A stretch of DNA of 64,000 bases from Sympetrum striolatum (lineage: Eukaryota; Arthropoda; Insecta; Odonata; Libellulidae). Location of the stretch: positions 17,546,001-17,610,000 of the forward strand of contig OX388348.1 of the NCBI GenBank assembly GCA_947579665.1, in the 5' to 3' direction. The position numbers and the translations under genes were made by a program. Positions 1-10,900 of the stretch are shown one piece after another; the stretch's first letter is position 1; the number at the start of each line of letters is the position of its first letter. The notes beneath the pieces are model-generated. The model saw only the letters and a program-made list of their open reading frames with translations, searched no databases and was not told where the DNA came from.

Positions 1-554
1 ATTACCACCATTCCCCATCAGCTTTTTCTCCTCTCCATCCATCTCCAACTCCGAGTCCAATCCCTTAAGCCGTTCTATCTCTGAAAAGGAGATTCCCCCT
101 TCCTTCTCCGTATCAAGGATTAGGGGGGGAGAGTGGTGGAACTTCGCTGTGTCTCCGATAACCACCTTCCCGGCGGTTTTGGCGCTTCGCGTCCCATTTC
201 ATACCGAGAGAAATATATGCAGAGGAGGTCCCGAAATGCACTTAAAAGGAATCGTCTGTAGGTGTTAAATGCTCGTTCAATTGAATTTCTGGGGTATTAC
301 AGAGGCGGCCATGCTGTGAGGCTTTGGTTGGTACTAGCGGCTGAGTTTCATATTCATTACAATGGTTTGCATTCGTTGTGAGCAAGATTGCGGAAACGTA
401 ACGTATAGGCAATAATTATACAATTATAATAAATAATCAATTCGTGTAATGTCGTAATCCAGAAAATTATAGTTGTAGTGTACATGTTTGAATACACAAA
501 AGCTCATAATAAATGAAAATTGTGATAATTTTATTCATGACATAAGTACGAAGC
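1..554. other. No gene; GC-richer start then AT-rich DNA
   Basis: The first 240 bases are pyrimidine-rich and relatively GC-rich, and the rest is AT-rich. All frames are broken by stops over short distances. I see no RNA gene, repeat or recognisable protein fragment. Confidence 0.5.
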
Positions 555-559
555 GAAGG

Positions 560-930
560 AAGTTGAGAGGTCTTGAAAAAGGAATCAGGTAAAGATTGGT
601 TAAATCCTTGGTTTGGAGTGTGCTGCTTTTTGGGTGCGAAACGTGGACTTTAAGAAAGGAGATAAACAAACGCGGAGGTGCTGGTTATGGTTAGAGAGGA
701 GAGGGCTATAATGGAAGTGATTAAGTATATGCTGAAGTAATGGGTGGGTCAAATATTGAGGGGAGAGGGATTAATTATTGATTAAAGTAAAGGTTGCAAT
801 TGAGAGTAGGGTACAGGGGAATAAACAGAGGGGAGGTCTAAGACAAAAAATGTTGGATGACATAAGGTTAACTGAAAGGAAATGAAGGAGATGGCGCTTA
901 ATAGGGATTTTTGATTGTGCATGAACCTAG
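560..930 (+). pseudogene. LINE F copy 1: RTE-like non-LTR retrotransposon, 3' fragment
   Basis: A decayed C-terminal end of a non-LTR retrotransposon polyprotein on the plus strand. From about 614 the frame reads WSVLLFGCETWTLRKEINKR, the GCETW.L.K motif typical of the RT C-terminal region of RTE-like and related LINEs. Around 790-867 another segment gives AIESRVQGNKQRGG and then MLDDIR, which matches the conserved I.GR..GKRGRGR...MLDD.. tail, followed by a block encoding MALNRDF before a stop. Stops and frameshifts separate these blocks, so it is not functional. The upstream RT and endonuclease domains are absent, consistent with 5' truncation. A second same-strand copy of the last part lies at about 3411-3585. 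Clade assignment is from motif memory and could be another LINE group with the same tail. Confidence 0.7.
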
Positions 931-2587
931 CGAAAGGTAAAACACCCATGAATGAAAGTGCTTATAAATCACAAGCAGTCAGGAAACTATTGACTTTGTT
1001 ACATAAGTATATACACTTACGTAAGTACAATTATAGTTGTGCGATATTTACGGTGGTAACATTTTAAGTCCTCATAACGTGTTAGTATGCGTGATACAAT
1101 GTAAACACTATTGCATTACTTCGTATGTATAAGAATATATATCAGTATCAGATCTGGGAAAGTTAGAAAATCTCAAAGGCCTACTCGCAAATTTAGGTGA
1201 TATAAAGCTATATAACTATGTTATAGACATGTATAGGCAACCTAAAAAGCCTATTTCCTAAGTTATTACATTTATCTGCTGATTAAATAATGTGTTCATT
1301 GCCGAAATTACTTTCACTGTAAACTCTCTTGTGTCTATCTGACTTATTGGTTCTTTTGTTTTATACAGATGTTTATACTAACAATGCAAAATTTATTTTA
1401 CCGATAGGATAGATCCAGGTATCCAAATTAAAGTTTCCTACTTTTATACTCTCTCCATGCATAGCTAGGTAATTGAGATGATCAAGATGTGAATGTATTA
1501 CATGGTATTAGATAATAATTGCCTATTAATCAATATAGGAATTTGATTTAAGAATATTTAAAAGTAACAACGCGATGGGCGCCTATACATTAATGTCATT
1601 AAATAATTAAGGAGTATCGATTAATAAAATATTCGTTGCTTAAAAAATATTGAACTAATCAAAACGAACAATGCATCTATAATTTTAAATCATAACGCGC
1701 TAATAAATTAATTCCAAATGCAATATTTGGCAATATTCGTAAGGTATTGGCCATTAGAATATGTTTAATATTTAAAAGTAACATTGCAATCCAAGTTCAC
1801 TACTTAATACGATAACACAATTATTGCCTATTAATCAATACAGGCATCAATGTAAGGAAATCATCATCATATGGAGGCAGGACCTTAAACATGGATACGT
1901 GATTTTCGAAATTTACTAGATATTTCATTGAATGTGTTCTTTTCTGGCCCATTAGCATGAAGAACGATATCCACCCGAGTCTTTTAAAAAGTAACGAAAA
2001 TAATTTGCCAATGTTGGGAGCGTCATACATTGCGACGCAATTTCAATTCGGTCGGGAAATTGTCCGATGACTTTTTAAAAGGATTAACGGATTCGTGATT
2101 GACTCTTCAACTCTCACTGTTATACTTTAAAAACGGATTTTTCATGGAGTGCCTCAGGTTGGCATCAGATCACAGCCGATCAAAAATTAAAATCGATTCC
2201 AGTTTGAAATTATGCCATTTTGCAGCGGTCGATTATGGATAAGGCAGGACCTATTAGCGATTCAAATTGGTTTTTGCTAATTACGAGGAAATTATGATAT
2301 CCGACATAGCGATGCGATTATGAGTCTACGTGTGATATAATCCGTTTAAGATGCTTCGAAACGACTTTTTAAATTGAACATCCTTATTCTCGAAACGGAA
2401 TTTGGTGTTTGATAGAGGCTATCACGCTATTTCTTAGGCAGGCTTTTAGTAAAGGGAAAAGTGACTATTTAAAACTAATGAATCAGTAAGACAAATAAGT
2501 AGAAATATATAGTAAAAATCGGAGAACGATCATAATAATAAATAAATTAAGTTTATTTCGCAACCCTGTGAAATTCCGTATTAACGA
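931..2587. other. No gene; AT-rich DNA
   Basis: AT-rich sequence with only short chance frames, none showing a protein family signature. No array, tRNA or clear inverted repeat was recognised. Confidence 0.5.
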
Positions 2588-3203
2588 ACTATAAGACGCA
2601 CCTTAATTCATAATCATTTTTAATAATAATTTTACCATTTTTATTATTAGACTAAAAGGCCAGCATAAAAATTCTTAGATCATAAGGCTTAGTTTTGATG
2701 GTGTCCTTGTAACAATTTCAATACGTCATCTTCTAGTTTTGGCCATTTTGCATTCAGTCCTCTAATTGTACATTTAGTCTTGCTCATTTTTTTCAGTCCT
2801 TCTTTATTTGCCCGCCAATCGCGAATGGTTTTTTTCTGTTGGTGGAGGGCCGAAATCAGGTGCTGTTTCAATGTTCTTCTGCATATGCTATTGATGTCAA
2901 TTTACAGCCGCATAGCAACTTTTATTTGTTTTCCATTGCGAAACTAGCTACTTAAAAAAATATGCTGCTGTTACTGATAACACAAATCACATTAAATTCT
3001 AGTTTACTAGCACCTTAGACTACAATGACGCATCATAGGCTAGACAGTATTCTGGGTTTGTAGTGACAGGGAGAGAGGAAGTTTTAAATTAAACAGATGG
3101 CGGGCCTTTTAAATCGAACACGACAATTTTATATTAATTTCATGTGCAAGACGCACCTGAATTTTGGAGGCGATTATTTGATGAATTAAGTGCATCTTAT
3201 AGT
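2588..3203. mobile_element. Deleted pogo/Tigger-like DNA transposon with inverted termini
   Basis: Two inverted copies of a motif around ATAAGACGCACC / AATTAAGTGCATCTTAT lie at about 2588-2611 and 3181-3203, matching over some 23 bases with about two differences. A further related motif (AAGACGCACCTGAATTTT) occurs at about 3148-3166. Between them sits a 60-residue minus-strand frame resembling the N-terminal DNA-binding region of pogo/Tigger transposases. The 0.6 kb span is far shorter than an autonomous pogo element of about 2 kb or more, and no DDE catalytic region is visible. This suggests an internally deleted derivative. The exact outer ends and a TA duplication could not be fixed by eye. 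Confidence 0.5.
2689..2871 (-). pseudogene. Pogo/Tigger-like transposase N-terminal fragment
   Basis: The frame contains KKTIRDWRANKEGLKKM and then RGLNAKWPKLEDDVLKLL. This matches the usual spacing in the tandem helix-turn-helix (Psq plus CENP-B-type) region of pogo/Tigger transposases: a RDW..NKE.L recognition segment, then a KxPxLE..L segment that opens the second domain. It would bind transposon ends. Only about 60 residues survive and there is no DDE domain, so it is non-catalytic. Its position between the inverted motifs at 2588 and 3203 supports a transposon origin. A domesticated CENP-B-like gene is the alternative, but no continuing exon was seen. Confidence 0.6.
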
Positions 3204-3410
3204 CCATAAAGTGCAATATCTGAGGTTTCGTTAGCTTTAGCAAAACAATATAAATATACGTTAACAATGCAGTCATTATTACTTCGACATTTACGACTTC
3301 GCCATCGAAAAGAGCGATATTTGACAAGAATGTTACATTTTTAGAGGAGATAGATGTTAAATCGAAGTTGTGGAATATTACTTCAGTGATTAACCATCAA
3401 AGTGGGTAAG

Positions 3411-3585
3411 CATCGATAGAGGAAAGAGGCTGCTGAAGAATGTAATCGAGAATAGAATTCAAGGGAAAAAACAGAGGGGAAGAAAAAAAAATGAAAGATG
3501 TTGGACAACATAAAAGGCGGGGGAAATTAAGAGGAACTTAATGACATGGCGCTAAATAGGGATTTTCGAATTTTGGTGCACTTGA
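3411..3585 (+). pseudogene. LINE F copy 2: RTE-like LINE 3' fragment
   Basis: The frame reads KRLLKNVIENRIQGKKQRGRK, then shifts within an A-run at about 3483-3491 into the block giving the dMLDNI-like and MALNRDF-like ends. It is the same tail as the fragment at 560-930, on the same strand, and nucleotide similarity is plain around ATGGCGCTAAATAGGGATTTT. It is frameshifted and 5' truncated. The two copies flank the pogo-like remnant at 2588-3203. Confidence 0.6.
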
Positions 3586-4564
3586 ACGTACCCAAAAGTA
3601 GAACTTTCTTGTATGATATTCATTCCACTTGCTAAGAATTCCATTCGTTATAATGCGGCTGTTTTTTAGCTTTAAGAGACTAAGGTAAATGTAGTTTAAC
3701 TATGCATCATTAAACCTTCAACTTATACGACTTAACTATTGTAAAGAGCGATATTTTACATGAATGTTAAAATTTTAGATTCATTTCCGTTGTGGGATAC
3801 TTCGACTTGCTAAGAATTCCTGCCGTAGGATTGTGATACTAATAAAAATAATTCCTTCAACTGTTTATTCAACTTTACCCCATACAAATTGCTTTCCGAC
3901 CCCTCATGAGAATCTCAATGCTGCAAAACGATCCTCATTTATGAGTCGAGGTTATTGCATTTTCTTACTTGTTGATTCTACGCTGAAGTAAAACCTCCCA
4001 GCGGCATAGGGTTTCGGATGAATGAGCAGTCCTTTTGGTCGATAGGATCCCCCTAAGGGTCAGTGCACGGCGGGATTTCTCTCCACAATAGGGGGCAGAG
4101 GTTGTTTTGACAAGAATCCCCGCTCCAGGGATTTTCTATGGCTAAGGTAAACCAACTTGATATCCGCAAGCGCCATCGCTTTTTCCCGAAATCTGTAGCC
4201 ATCTTCCCCGTTTCATATGTTTCTCTTCCCATGATGAATTTGAACAGATTTCGAGGATATATGTACGGTAGTAAGGATGAAAAGATTACGTAGAAAATCC
4301 TCTTTCCACTTTTATTCTGCAGTAATGAGATATTTATGAAAGGATAAAAGATATGTGCTTTACATTTATCTTATAATTTCATTCCTAGAATCATGTATGT
4401 AATATTCCTTGCAACTAAAAATACTCATTAATTATTTCTTAAAGGTTCGCCAACGTTACGTTTTTGTTATAGTCTGCGCTTTTTGCTAGGCTTATGCATA
4501 TATTGATATTTATTTATCAAATTAAAGCTTAAAGAAATAACTTTCCCTATCGATTTAGATTTAC
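3586..4564. other. No gene; AT-rich with a GC-richer patch at about 3990-4220
   Basis: No recognisable coding or RNA feature. The patch near 3990-4220 is more GC-rich than its flanks but has stops in all frames. Confidence 0.45.
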
Positions 4565-4605
4565 ATATGTACTCCGCGAGCCGCCAGAGGCGTATGGCAG
4601 GGAGT
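4565..4605 (-). repeat. 3' terminal hairpin of LINE A
   Basis: On the minus strand CCCTGCCATACGCC and GGCGGCTCGCGG form an imperfect stem around a short loop. The same arrangement (CCTGCCACACGCCG, GGCGGCTTGCAGG) ends LINE E at about 57685-57725. In CR1/L2-type LINEs a conserved 3' structure is recognised by the element's own RT, and that role is inferred here. Confidence 0.6.
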
Positions 4606-5335
4606 GAATTATTTATTTATTTATTCAACGGGATATACCCTTTAGTTACAAAAAATATGTCACAGAACAATATCACACAGCAGAATTTAAAAGTATAAAA
4701 TAAAATAAACAATAGGATTTTATAAGTATAAAATATCACAAATATGGAAATTAATATCAAAAATTATTCGACTTTAATCATACATATCACTAACATCATT
4801 ATAAATAATAAAATTTACATATAGGATGTTACAAATAATAAACGTAAACAGCATTTTCGAAAAGAATAATTATTAATAGCTTTTATGAAAGATAATAGAA
4901 ACAGAATGCCAAATAAATTTTCACATATATGATATAAAATATTAAAAAATACATATAAATAATACAATAACATACTTTATGAATTATTTACAGTGAGTGA
5001 TTAATATTTTTTTAGAATTATATTTAGTATTCAATGGGGCTTAAATTTTTAAATGTATGTAAACTAGTGTGGAATATGTCTATATTTTTAAGGTGAGTAT
5101 TTTCTAATCGATGTAGCCTCTTGAGAGGTGGATTATAAGAGTAATTAGTTTTCGAAACAGGTATGGCGAGTAGGTCTTGACCTGTAGTAACAAGGGATGG
5201 CACACGGAATTTAATATGTTCTAAAATTGATGGACAGTCTGATTAATTGTGGAGTATGTTGTGCAAAAATTTTAAGTCAGATAATATACGGCGATGATGA
5301 AGAGGAAAAAGTCTTAGCTCTTCTTGTATAACCTC
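4604..5335 (-). mobile_element. LINE B: 3' fragment of a different LINE nested in LINE A
   Basis: From about 5330 down to 5024 one minus-strand frame, with a single TAA at about 5248, reads HHRRILSDLKFLHNILHN, then SDCPSILEHIKFRVPS, then LLAIPVSKTNYSYNPPLKRL and FHTSLHTFKNLSPIEY before a stop. This is the RT C-terminal pattern (RR..DL.FL..ILHN.IDCP.LL..I.F.VP, then TNY..NSP..R) found in many arthropod LINEs. About 420 bases of AT-rich 3' UTR follow, ending in an (AAAT)n tail seen as ATTTATTTATTTATTC at about 4608. Its ends abut LINE A sequence on both sides, so it most simply inserted into LINE A's 3' UTR. The upstream RT is missing (5' truncation). Confidence 0.65.
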
Positions 5336-5429
5336 ATATGATATATTTTTTTACATCATTACCCACCATTAATCATTCATCTTTATCAACATCTCTAATA
5401 ACCTGGGGAAAAAATAACCAAAAGTGATT

Positions 5430-6027
5430 ATCCGTCCTAGCGATTACTTCGCTATAACGCTTCGTCGATGCCTCTCGGAGATCGCGTTCGCTCCTTACTG
5501 GCACTAATATTTCACTTACATCGTCTATAAATCCCGAACGAATGAACTTTTTGAAAATTTTCCGATGTTATTCAAATCTTCTAATCTGTAGTGAATTCCA
5601 ACCGAGGGACTCTGTCATTGCCGTAACGCTGCTATCAAACCTGTAATCCCGCAAACAAATCGTGCTACTCTACGCTGGATCATCTCTAAATCTGAGACTA
5701 AACCTACTTCGTGTGGGTCCCAAACTGCACAGCAGTGTTCTAGACTCGAACAAATAAGAGAAAAGTAAGCTATTTCTTAGACTCTAGATGAGCATCCTCT
5801 CAACGTTCTACCAGTTAATCTTTGCATTCTATACTTTTTTCCCATCGCATCTCGAATATGTTCTTTAAAAGATAAGTTACTGCTAAACGTGACTCCTAGG
5901 TATTTGTTGTCGTGCACTAACTCTAATGGATGCCCTTAGATTTGGTACTGCGTGGTAATTATGTTTGTGGAGCGCGTAAAACTCATGGCAACGCATTTAT
6001 TTATATGTATTTAAATCCAGCTGCCAA
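5430..6027 (-). pseudogene. LINE A RT C-terminal (thumb and tail) remnant
   Basis: Read on the minus strand, interrupted frames give KYLGVTFSSNLSFKEHIRDA, then LEHCCAVWDPHE and IQRRVARFVCG. These are the conserved YLG..., L.YC..VWDP and QR.AARF motifs after the RT catalytic core in CR1/L2-like LINEs. Several in-frame stops are present (for example near 5937 and 5770). It continues directly from the RT core at 6028-6641. Confidence 0.7.
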
Positions 6028-6641
6028 TCATCCTGATATTACGTCCAGGTCGTTTTGAAGTAAATTACGATCGTTTTCAGACAAAATCTCTCTGTATATC
6101 AGGGTATCGTTGGCAAATAATGTACCCTTACTCTTTACGTTATCTACGAGGTCGTTATTGTAAATTGGAAATAAAATCGGACCAAGAATACTTCCCTGTT
6201 GAACTCCTGATGAGATACTTATTTCGTCGGATAACATTCCGTCAAACGCAACTCGCTGAGAGCTGTTTTCTAGAAAAGATTTGGTCCATCTGATAACTTT
6301 TTCGTCGATCGCGTAGGTACTCAGCTTTTGGATAAGCTTTTCATGAGAAACTGTGTTGAAAGCTTTCCTGAAATCTAGGAAAACTGCGTCTGATCTTACA
6401 CCGCCGTCTGCTGCTTTAGATAGGGCATTCATAAAAAGCGCTAACTGGGATTCCTTTACGGAATCCGTGCTAGGTTTGACTGTTTGCTCCCTTTTCGAAA
6501 AAAGCGCATGATAGAGCTCGCTATAATATGCTCCATTATTTTGCAAAATACTGAAGTTAATGAAATAGGCCTATAATCATCTGGTTTTGACGCACGTCCT
6601 TTCTTAGGCATTGGAGTGACATTATATTTTTTCCACGACAT
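6028..6641 (-). pseudogene. LINE A reverse transcriptase core, active site mutated
   Basis: Two overlapping frames (6456-6641 and 6028-6546) carry the RT palm. The first has PKKGRASKPDDYRPISLTSV, the usual PKKG....NYRPISL.S entry to the fingers. The second has DAVFLDFRKAFNTVSHEKL (motif A), SSGVQQGSILGPILFPIYNN (motif B) and LFANDTLIY (motif C). Motif A keeps the first aspartate, but motif C reads FAND where active enzymes have FADD/YADD, so one catalytic aspartate is lost. Motif B also has Q for the usual P. A frameshift lies in the 6456-6546 overlap. The enzyme would have copied the element RNA at a nicked target. This copy cannot. Confidence 0.8.
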
Positions 6642-7302
6642 TGGGACGGTTCCCTCATCAAATGATTTCTGATAGAAAATCTGTAGAAGCGGATCAATTT
6701 CATCAGCTTAAGTTTTTATTACAACAGCGGGAATACCTTCTGGTCCTGGCGCCTTTTTCCTATCAATCTCTCGCTACAACTTTCCAATTCCATCAACCGA
6801 TGTCTCGATGGGACACATCTCTGAATCAATCCTTAACTTGACCATTGTCTACAGTGAAGCATTTCTGGTAGTGCCCGTTAAGTAAATTAGCTTTATCTTC
6901 TGATTTATTTACGGCAATTCCCTCTGCGCTTATGAGGCTAGGCATAGAAAACTGACCTCCACGGGTCTCACGCACATATGACAAAAATTCTTTCTGATCG
7001 CCACCTAATGATTCTAATAGGGTTCGAGATCTATATCCTATTCTACTATTCCTGGTATTCTTTTCGCGCTTCTTCCTTAACTAACTTTCGCACTTCTCTA
7101 TAGTTTTGTTCTTCGAGCTCATGGTTATTTCCGAATACTTTGAATTTCCTCCATCAGGAGTGAATGACTCTTTGCTTCCTATGTAATGCTCGTAATTTAG
7201 GTTTCGTCCACCGTGGCTCTTTACGCTCACGCACGCTCTTAGTAGGAACGAACTTTATTAAACCTTCTTTGATTATCCGGAGAAACTGTATCCAACAATC
7301 AT
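6642..7302 (-). pseudogene. LINE A linker between endonuclease and RT
   Basis: The minus strand at about 7164-7358 gives a frame with FVPTKSVRERKEPRWTKPKL, like the linker (...P.K..R..K.PPW.....) between the endonuclease and RT of CR1/L2-group elements. The remainder is broken by stops and shifts. It is annotated for continuity between 6641 and 7303. Confidence 0.5.
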
Positions 7303-8200
7303 TTACTGTATTTGCTCCCAAGAATCGGAAAAAATCATCCTTGCACTCGTTAATATAAACCTTAAACTCCGAAAATTAGCTTTGCGAATCACATATACTT
7401 GCCTCGGTGGCTTAAGAGATTTAACCGCTACTGCTTTCATCCCCGCCATTATGACATCATGGTCTGAAATACCGTCAGCTATATCGAGATTAGTTATCAA
7501 TTGTGGGTAGATGGTGGCTAGTAAATTTAGGATGTTACCTTCATCCGCACGAGTCGTTCGAGTTTTCGTCAGGTTTACCTGTTCTATCGCATGCAACGTG
7601 AAAGTATCGAGTAATTTTTGAGAAAATTTTTTCTCTCTGCTAGAGTTGGAGCATGTTAAAGTCCGCCAATTAATATGTGGTAGGTTAAAATCTCCTCCTA
7701 CAACTATGATGGGATCTTTTATTTTTCACCAATTATCGGGAACGTCATGGATAAATCGTCAATACAATCAATTTTGCCATCGGGAGTACGTTACAATAAA
7801 CAAACATAAATCTTACTATCATTTGGTCTTATTGTCGAGCACCAAATCATTTCGCTCCTGCTATTTTCTACAAACTCATCTCGCTGACTAATCAAATGGT
7901 TCTTTACTGCAATAAAAACTCCACCACCTACTCTACTTTGTCTGTCTTTGCAATATATCACATAATCTGGAAGAAATATCTCGCTTGAATTAATGTTTTT
8001 GCTTAACCAACTCTCAGATCCTAGTATGATATCCGCGTAAGTGCTCTTTGTAAGGTTAAGAAATTCCACCTGCGTATTACGTATGCTTCTGCAATTCACG
8101 ACTATAATTTTTAGATCTCTCAGTATGTGCTTTAAATTTGGATGTCTGTTTGGAATAACCGTTACGATTTTTGAATTGAATTTCTCTTTATTATCATTGC
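7303..8200 (-). pseudogene. LINE A apurinic/apyrimidinic-like endonuclease
   Basis: The frame from about 8190 to 7791 reads LKIIVVNCRSIRNTQVEFL, then ADIILGSESWLSKNI, then KDRQSRVGGGVFIAVKN. This is the N-terminal half of the LINE APE-like endonuclease, with the catalytic glutamate in SESWL (usually TETWL) and the GGGV strand. After a region with stops, the frame at 7596-7303 has IADGISDHDVIMAG, the conserved SDH motif that supplies the catalytic histidine. The endonuclease nicks chromosomal DNA to prime reverse transcription. Stops around 7790-7600 split the domain, so it is a pseudogene. Confidence 0.8.
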
Positions 8201-8451
8201 CACTCTTTATATTTCGGGGACTAAGATCATGCGTTTCTATTTGCCTATTTACGTGGGTGTTATCTATAATTCCAACGCTGAATATACTTTCTGAATATTT
8301 TTAGTCCCTTTTAGATTTAAATTTTTCCTTCGCAACTCTATCTGCGTTATATCGCTCTCATTTAAACCGAAAGAATTGGACTCTAAAACTACCCGAGTTG
8401 GCGTACTCTGTAATCGTCTAACCTAAAAAAACCCTATTTACCTTGTAGATC

Positions 8452-8847
8452 TTACGTGCCATCAGCTCCGCAGCCCGGGCAGTATAATGAATATTTACTT
8501 ACAACTCCCTGCCTCCGCAAAACCACCCCGCGGTCCCCCCGAATGGAGACTACCTTCCACTCGTCAGGTTTCTTGGCCGTCGACATCCCCGCCATCGATG
8601 AAACCTTCGTGGCACCCTCGATCGCTCGGCCGGCTTCCGCACTCAGGGAATCCCGAACCGCCAACTTGGCGCAGCGAGCTTTCGGGGTGCTACCCTTGGA
8701 TCCCACACGTGAGGAGGAAGCCTCCAACCTTTCCATCTTAGAGCTGAGATCAGCAGCCATCCTTTTGAGTTCCACTATCTCGGCCCGAAGGGACGCGAGA
8801 CAAGCAGTTCCCAAGAAAGAGGAAACGGGAGTCCTAGGAGAGGCCAT
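8452..8847 (-). pseudogene. LINE A ORF1-like protein with coiled coil
   Basis: A 131-codon open frame. The ATG at 8847 is preferred over the frame's first ATG at 8907 because MASPRTP begins the low-complexity N-terminus. Residues about 17-45 (LRAEIVELKRMAADLSSKME) form a heptad-like coiled coil. A basic Ser/Gly/Lys-rich segment and then KKPDEWKVV follow. ORF1 proteins of LINEs are RNA-binding trimers that package element RNA, and a coiled coil in this position fits. No CCHC knuckle is present in the surviving part; the frame ends at YCPGCGADGT. The region is clearly GC-richer than its surroundings, as expected of once-coding transposon sequence. Identity as ORF1 is inferred from position and composition. 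Confidence 0.55.
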
Positions 8848-9375
8848 CCTACCTAACTGAGAACCCAATAGAATGCTTGAGAAACGACAATAAGAACACA
8901 CGAGCAAATGAAACGAGTTAACTTAGGCTGGCACAAACATTTGCGTTTGACCTGAGACGAAATACGCAACTGACCAAATATGTTTGAGAAGACTGAAAGG
9001 ACGAAATTATACTTATGGGAACGATAAAGACCGGTTAACTAATAAAAAAACAAGGAGATACGACGATTAAGTAATAATGAAAATAAAATTCGCAACAAGA
9101 ATAAATATGCCTACAATAAGTTTACGAGGAGATAAAAATACAAAAACTAACCTTTGCAAAACAAAAACTCGGCTAAAACGATAAAGGGATGACTGAAAAA
9201 AACAGAAAAGAAATAAATTGTAAGGGCTTTAGTTGTACTTAACAATAAACTGCTGCTCTGCTAAGACGGACAACACTGAAAAACATCACCGGTTAATGAG
9301 GGCTTATCATTCTGGGGGTCCCTTCAGTAGCACAGGAGGAAACACGTCCTTTCGCTTCGAGACTCAGGTCAAGAA
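8848..9375 (-). other. Possible 5' UTR of LINE A
   Basis: Upstream of ORF1 the sequence is AT-rich and non-coding to about 9290, then a GC-richer block (9290-9375) ends before unique AT-rich DNA. The boundary is uncertain and no promoter motif could be confirmed. Confidence 0.3.
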
Positions 9376-10339
9376 TGGATATATAGCTTTAGTATATGCA
9401 AGTCTATAGAATAATGAGAAATGAAAACATTATTAATATGCATCTAAAGAATGACTGATTCCTCTACAAATCCTTCTTCGATAGAGTTTCTCAGCGGTGA
9501 CTATAAGAGATAATTTCCCTAAAAGTGTAAAACTAAACTGATACAACCTATATCTTCGAAGGTATTATAAATTTTGATTGAAATACAATATATCCTCAGG
9601 TAAGGATGAAATCAAACAAATAATTACTTACTTACTGTGCAAACTTTTTAATTATTTTGTGATGATTGTTCTGTTCTTTTGTAATTCTTTGTTTTCGTCA
9701 CATCACCGTTACATTATTTTTAAATCATGGGAATGTTAAATATGTGTGAAATACATGGTAATTTCTAAGATATACGATTGATTAGTTGTAATTGGTATTG
9801 CAGTAACAGAGCTGATAGAATTGAGAGATGTGAGTGGTACAAAATGCCGTAACGTTTCTATTCAATCTATTTAAATAATTCATTTACATAATATGCACTC
9901 ATTTCTATTAGGAATAAATGATACACCTCACATCTTCACTACCAATTTTATATTCATTTTATATTTTTTTCATTCCCATGATTTCCGAAGTATATGATTA
10001 AATACTTAAATTTTGAAGTTAAACCAGAGTTACCACGAGCAACCAAGCTAGACCCTAAGTATGAAAATAAGCTGATAAAATAATTAAATTTGTATATTTG
10101 CAGTCCATATGTGACTGATTCGTAATATTAGAAATGAAAAACTAACAATAAAGATAAATTTAATTAGGATGTTAGGAGAAATAATTGTTATCATGTGTCA
10201 GCCCATGTAGAAGGTACTGAAATAATTTTACTAGAATAGAATACTAAAACTAAGGTAATGATAATGATAAAATACATTAGGATGATAGAAGAAAAATTTC
10301 TAGTCATATCTCATTTGCAGCTGAAGCTATTGTAACGCT
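9376..10339. other. No gene; AT-rich DNA
   Basis: AT-rich, with stops in every frame and no recognised repeat or RNA. Confidence 0.45.
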
Positions 10340-10900
10340 TATCTACACAATAGCAGCTCCCCTATTGGAATTCATTCTCTCTGAAAATTATTTTTCCTTT
10401 CCTCTTCCCACATTCTCTCCAAACCTATGTTTCCCCTCTTCCAATTCATTCCCTCTTTTCATCAACTACACCCCCCTCATTTGTCAAGCCCTCTACCGGA
10501 GGCGTGTCGCACTTCAATGCGTCATCGGGACTCTCTTGTTATGCACTCAGATCAATTCCATCTCTCCGGTCCATCTGCCGGCCATCCCAATTACGGATAG
10601 AATTCCTCGTCGCATTACGCGTTTGGCCTTTTCATTTAGATGGGGCTCGATTACGCGGGGCCGCTTTTAAAATCACTTCCTCTTTGTTTTGTTTTGTTCC
10701 TCGAGCTACATGCACGCGCTCCATGTTTACTAGGCCGTGAATAACAGCGCCCTGTCCCAATCTATTTTTTTGCGCTCGCGAAATACCTTTTTTTAAATTA
10801 ACTGGGTAATCTATGGGAAACTGGGATTAGTCTGTAAATGAACTTGGCCATTCCAGCTTCCTTCCGCTGATTAGAGAATGAGTTTCCCAACTACAGCGCC
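10340..10900. other. Pyrimidine tract followed by GC-richer island
   Basis: 10364-10500 is strongly C/T-rich on the plus strand. 10500-10900 is GC-richer with normal complexity. The two overlapping plus frames here (about 100 and 78 codons) are explained by composition and show no domain. It could be a regulatory island; nothing more can be supported. Confidence 0.35.

Larger units (their letters stand above)
4565..9375 (-). mobile_element. LINE A: near full-length decayed CR1/L2-group non-LTR retrotransposon
   Basis: On the minus strand the order is: possible 5' UTR (9375 to 8848), coiled-coil ORF1 (8847-8452), endonuclease (about 8200-7303), RT (about 6641-6028), C-terminal domain (about 6027-5430), then a short 3' hairpin end (4605-4565). 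This is the standard LINE order. The 3' terminus contains inverted GCC blocks (CTGCCATACGCC and GGCGGCTCGC) that also end LINE E at 57.7 kb. The 3' UTR is split by LINE B at 4604-5335. Many stops and frameshifts show it is dead. The 5' limit near 9375 is a guess, based on a GC-richer stretch at 9290-9375 before AT-rich DNA resumes. The CR1/L2 assignment rests on the 3' hairpin, the lack of a poly(A) tail and motif style. Confidence 0.75.

Noticed and set aside
6641..7358. Plus-strand frames at 6641-6841 and 7164-7358
   Set aside because: They are antisense shadows of the minus-strand LINE A coding sequence.
8456..8860. 134-codon plus-strand frame and an overlapping 84-codon frame
   Set aside because: Antisense to the LINE A ORF1-like frame, which has a coiled coil and fits the element order.
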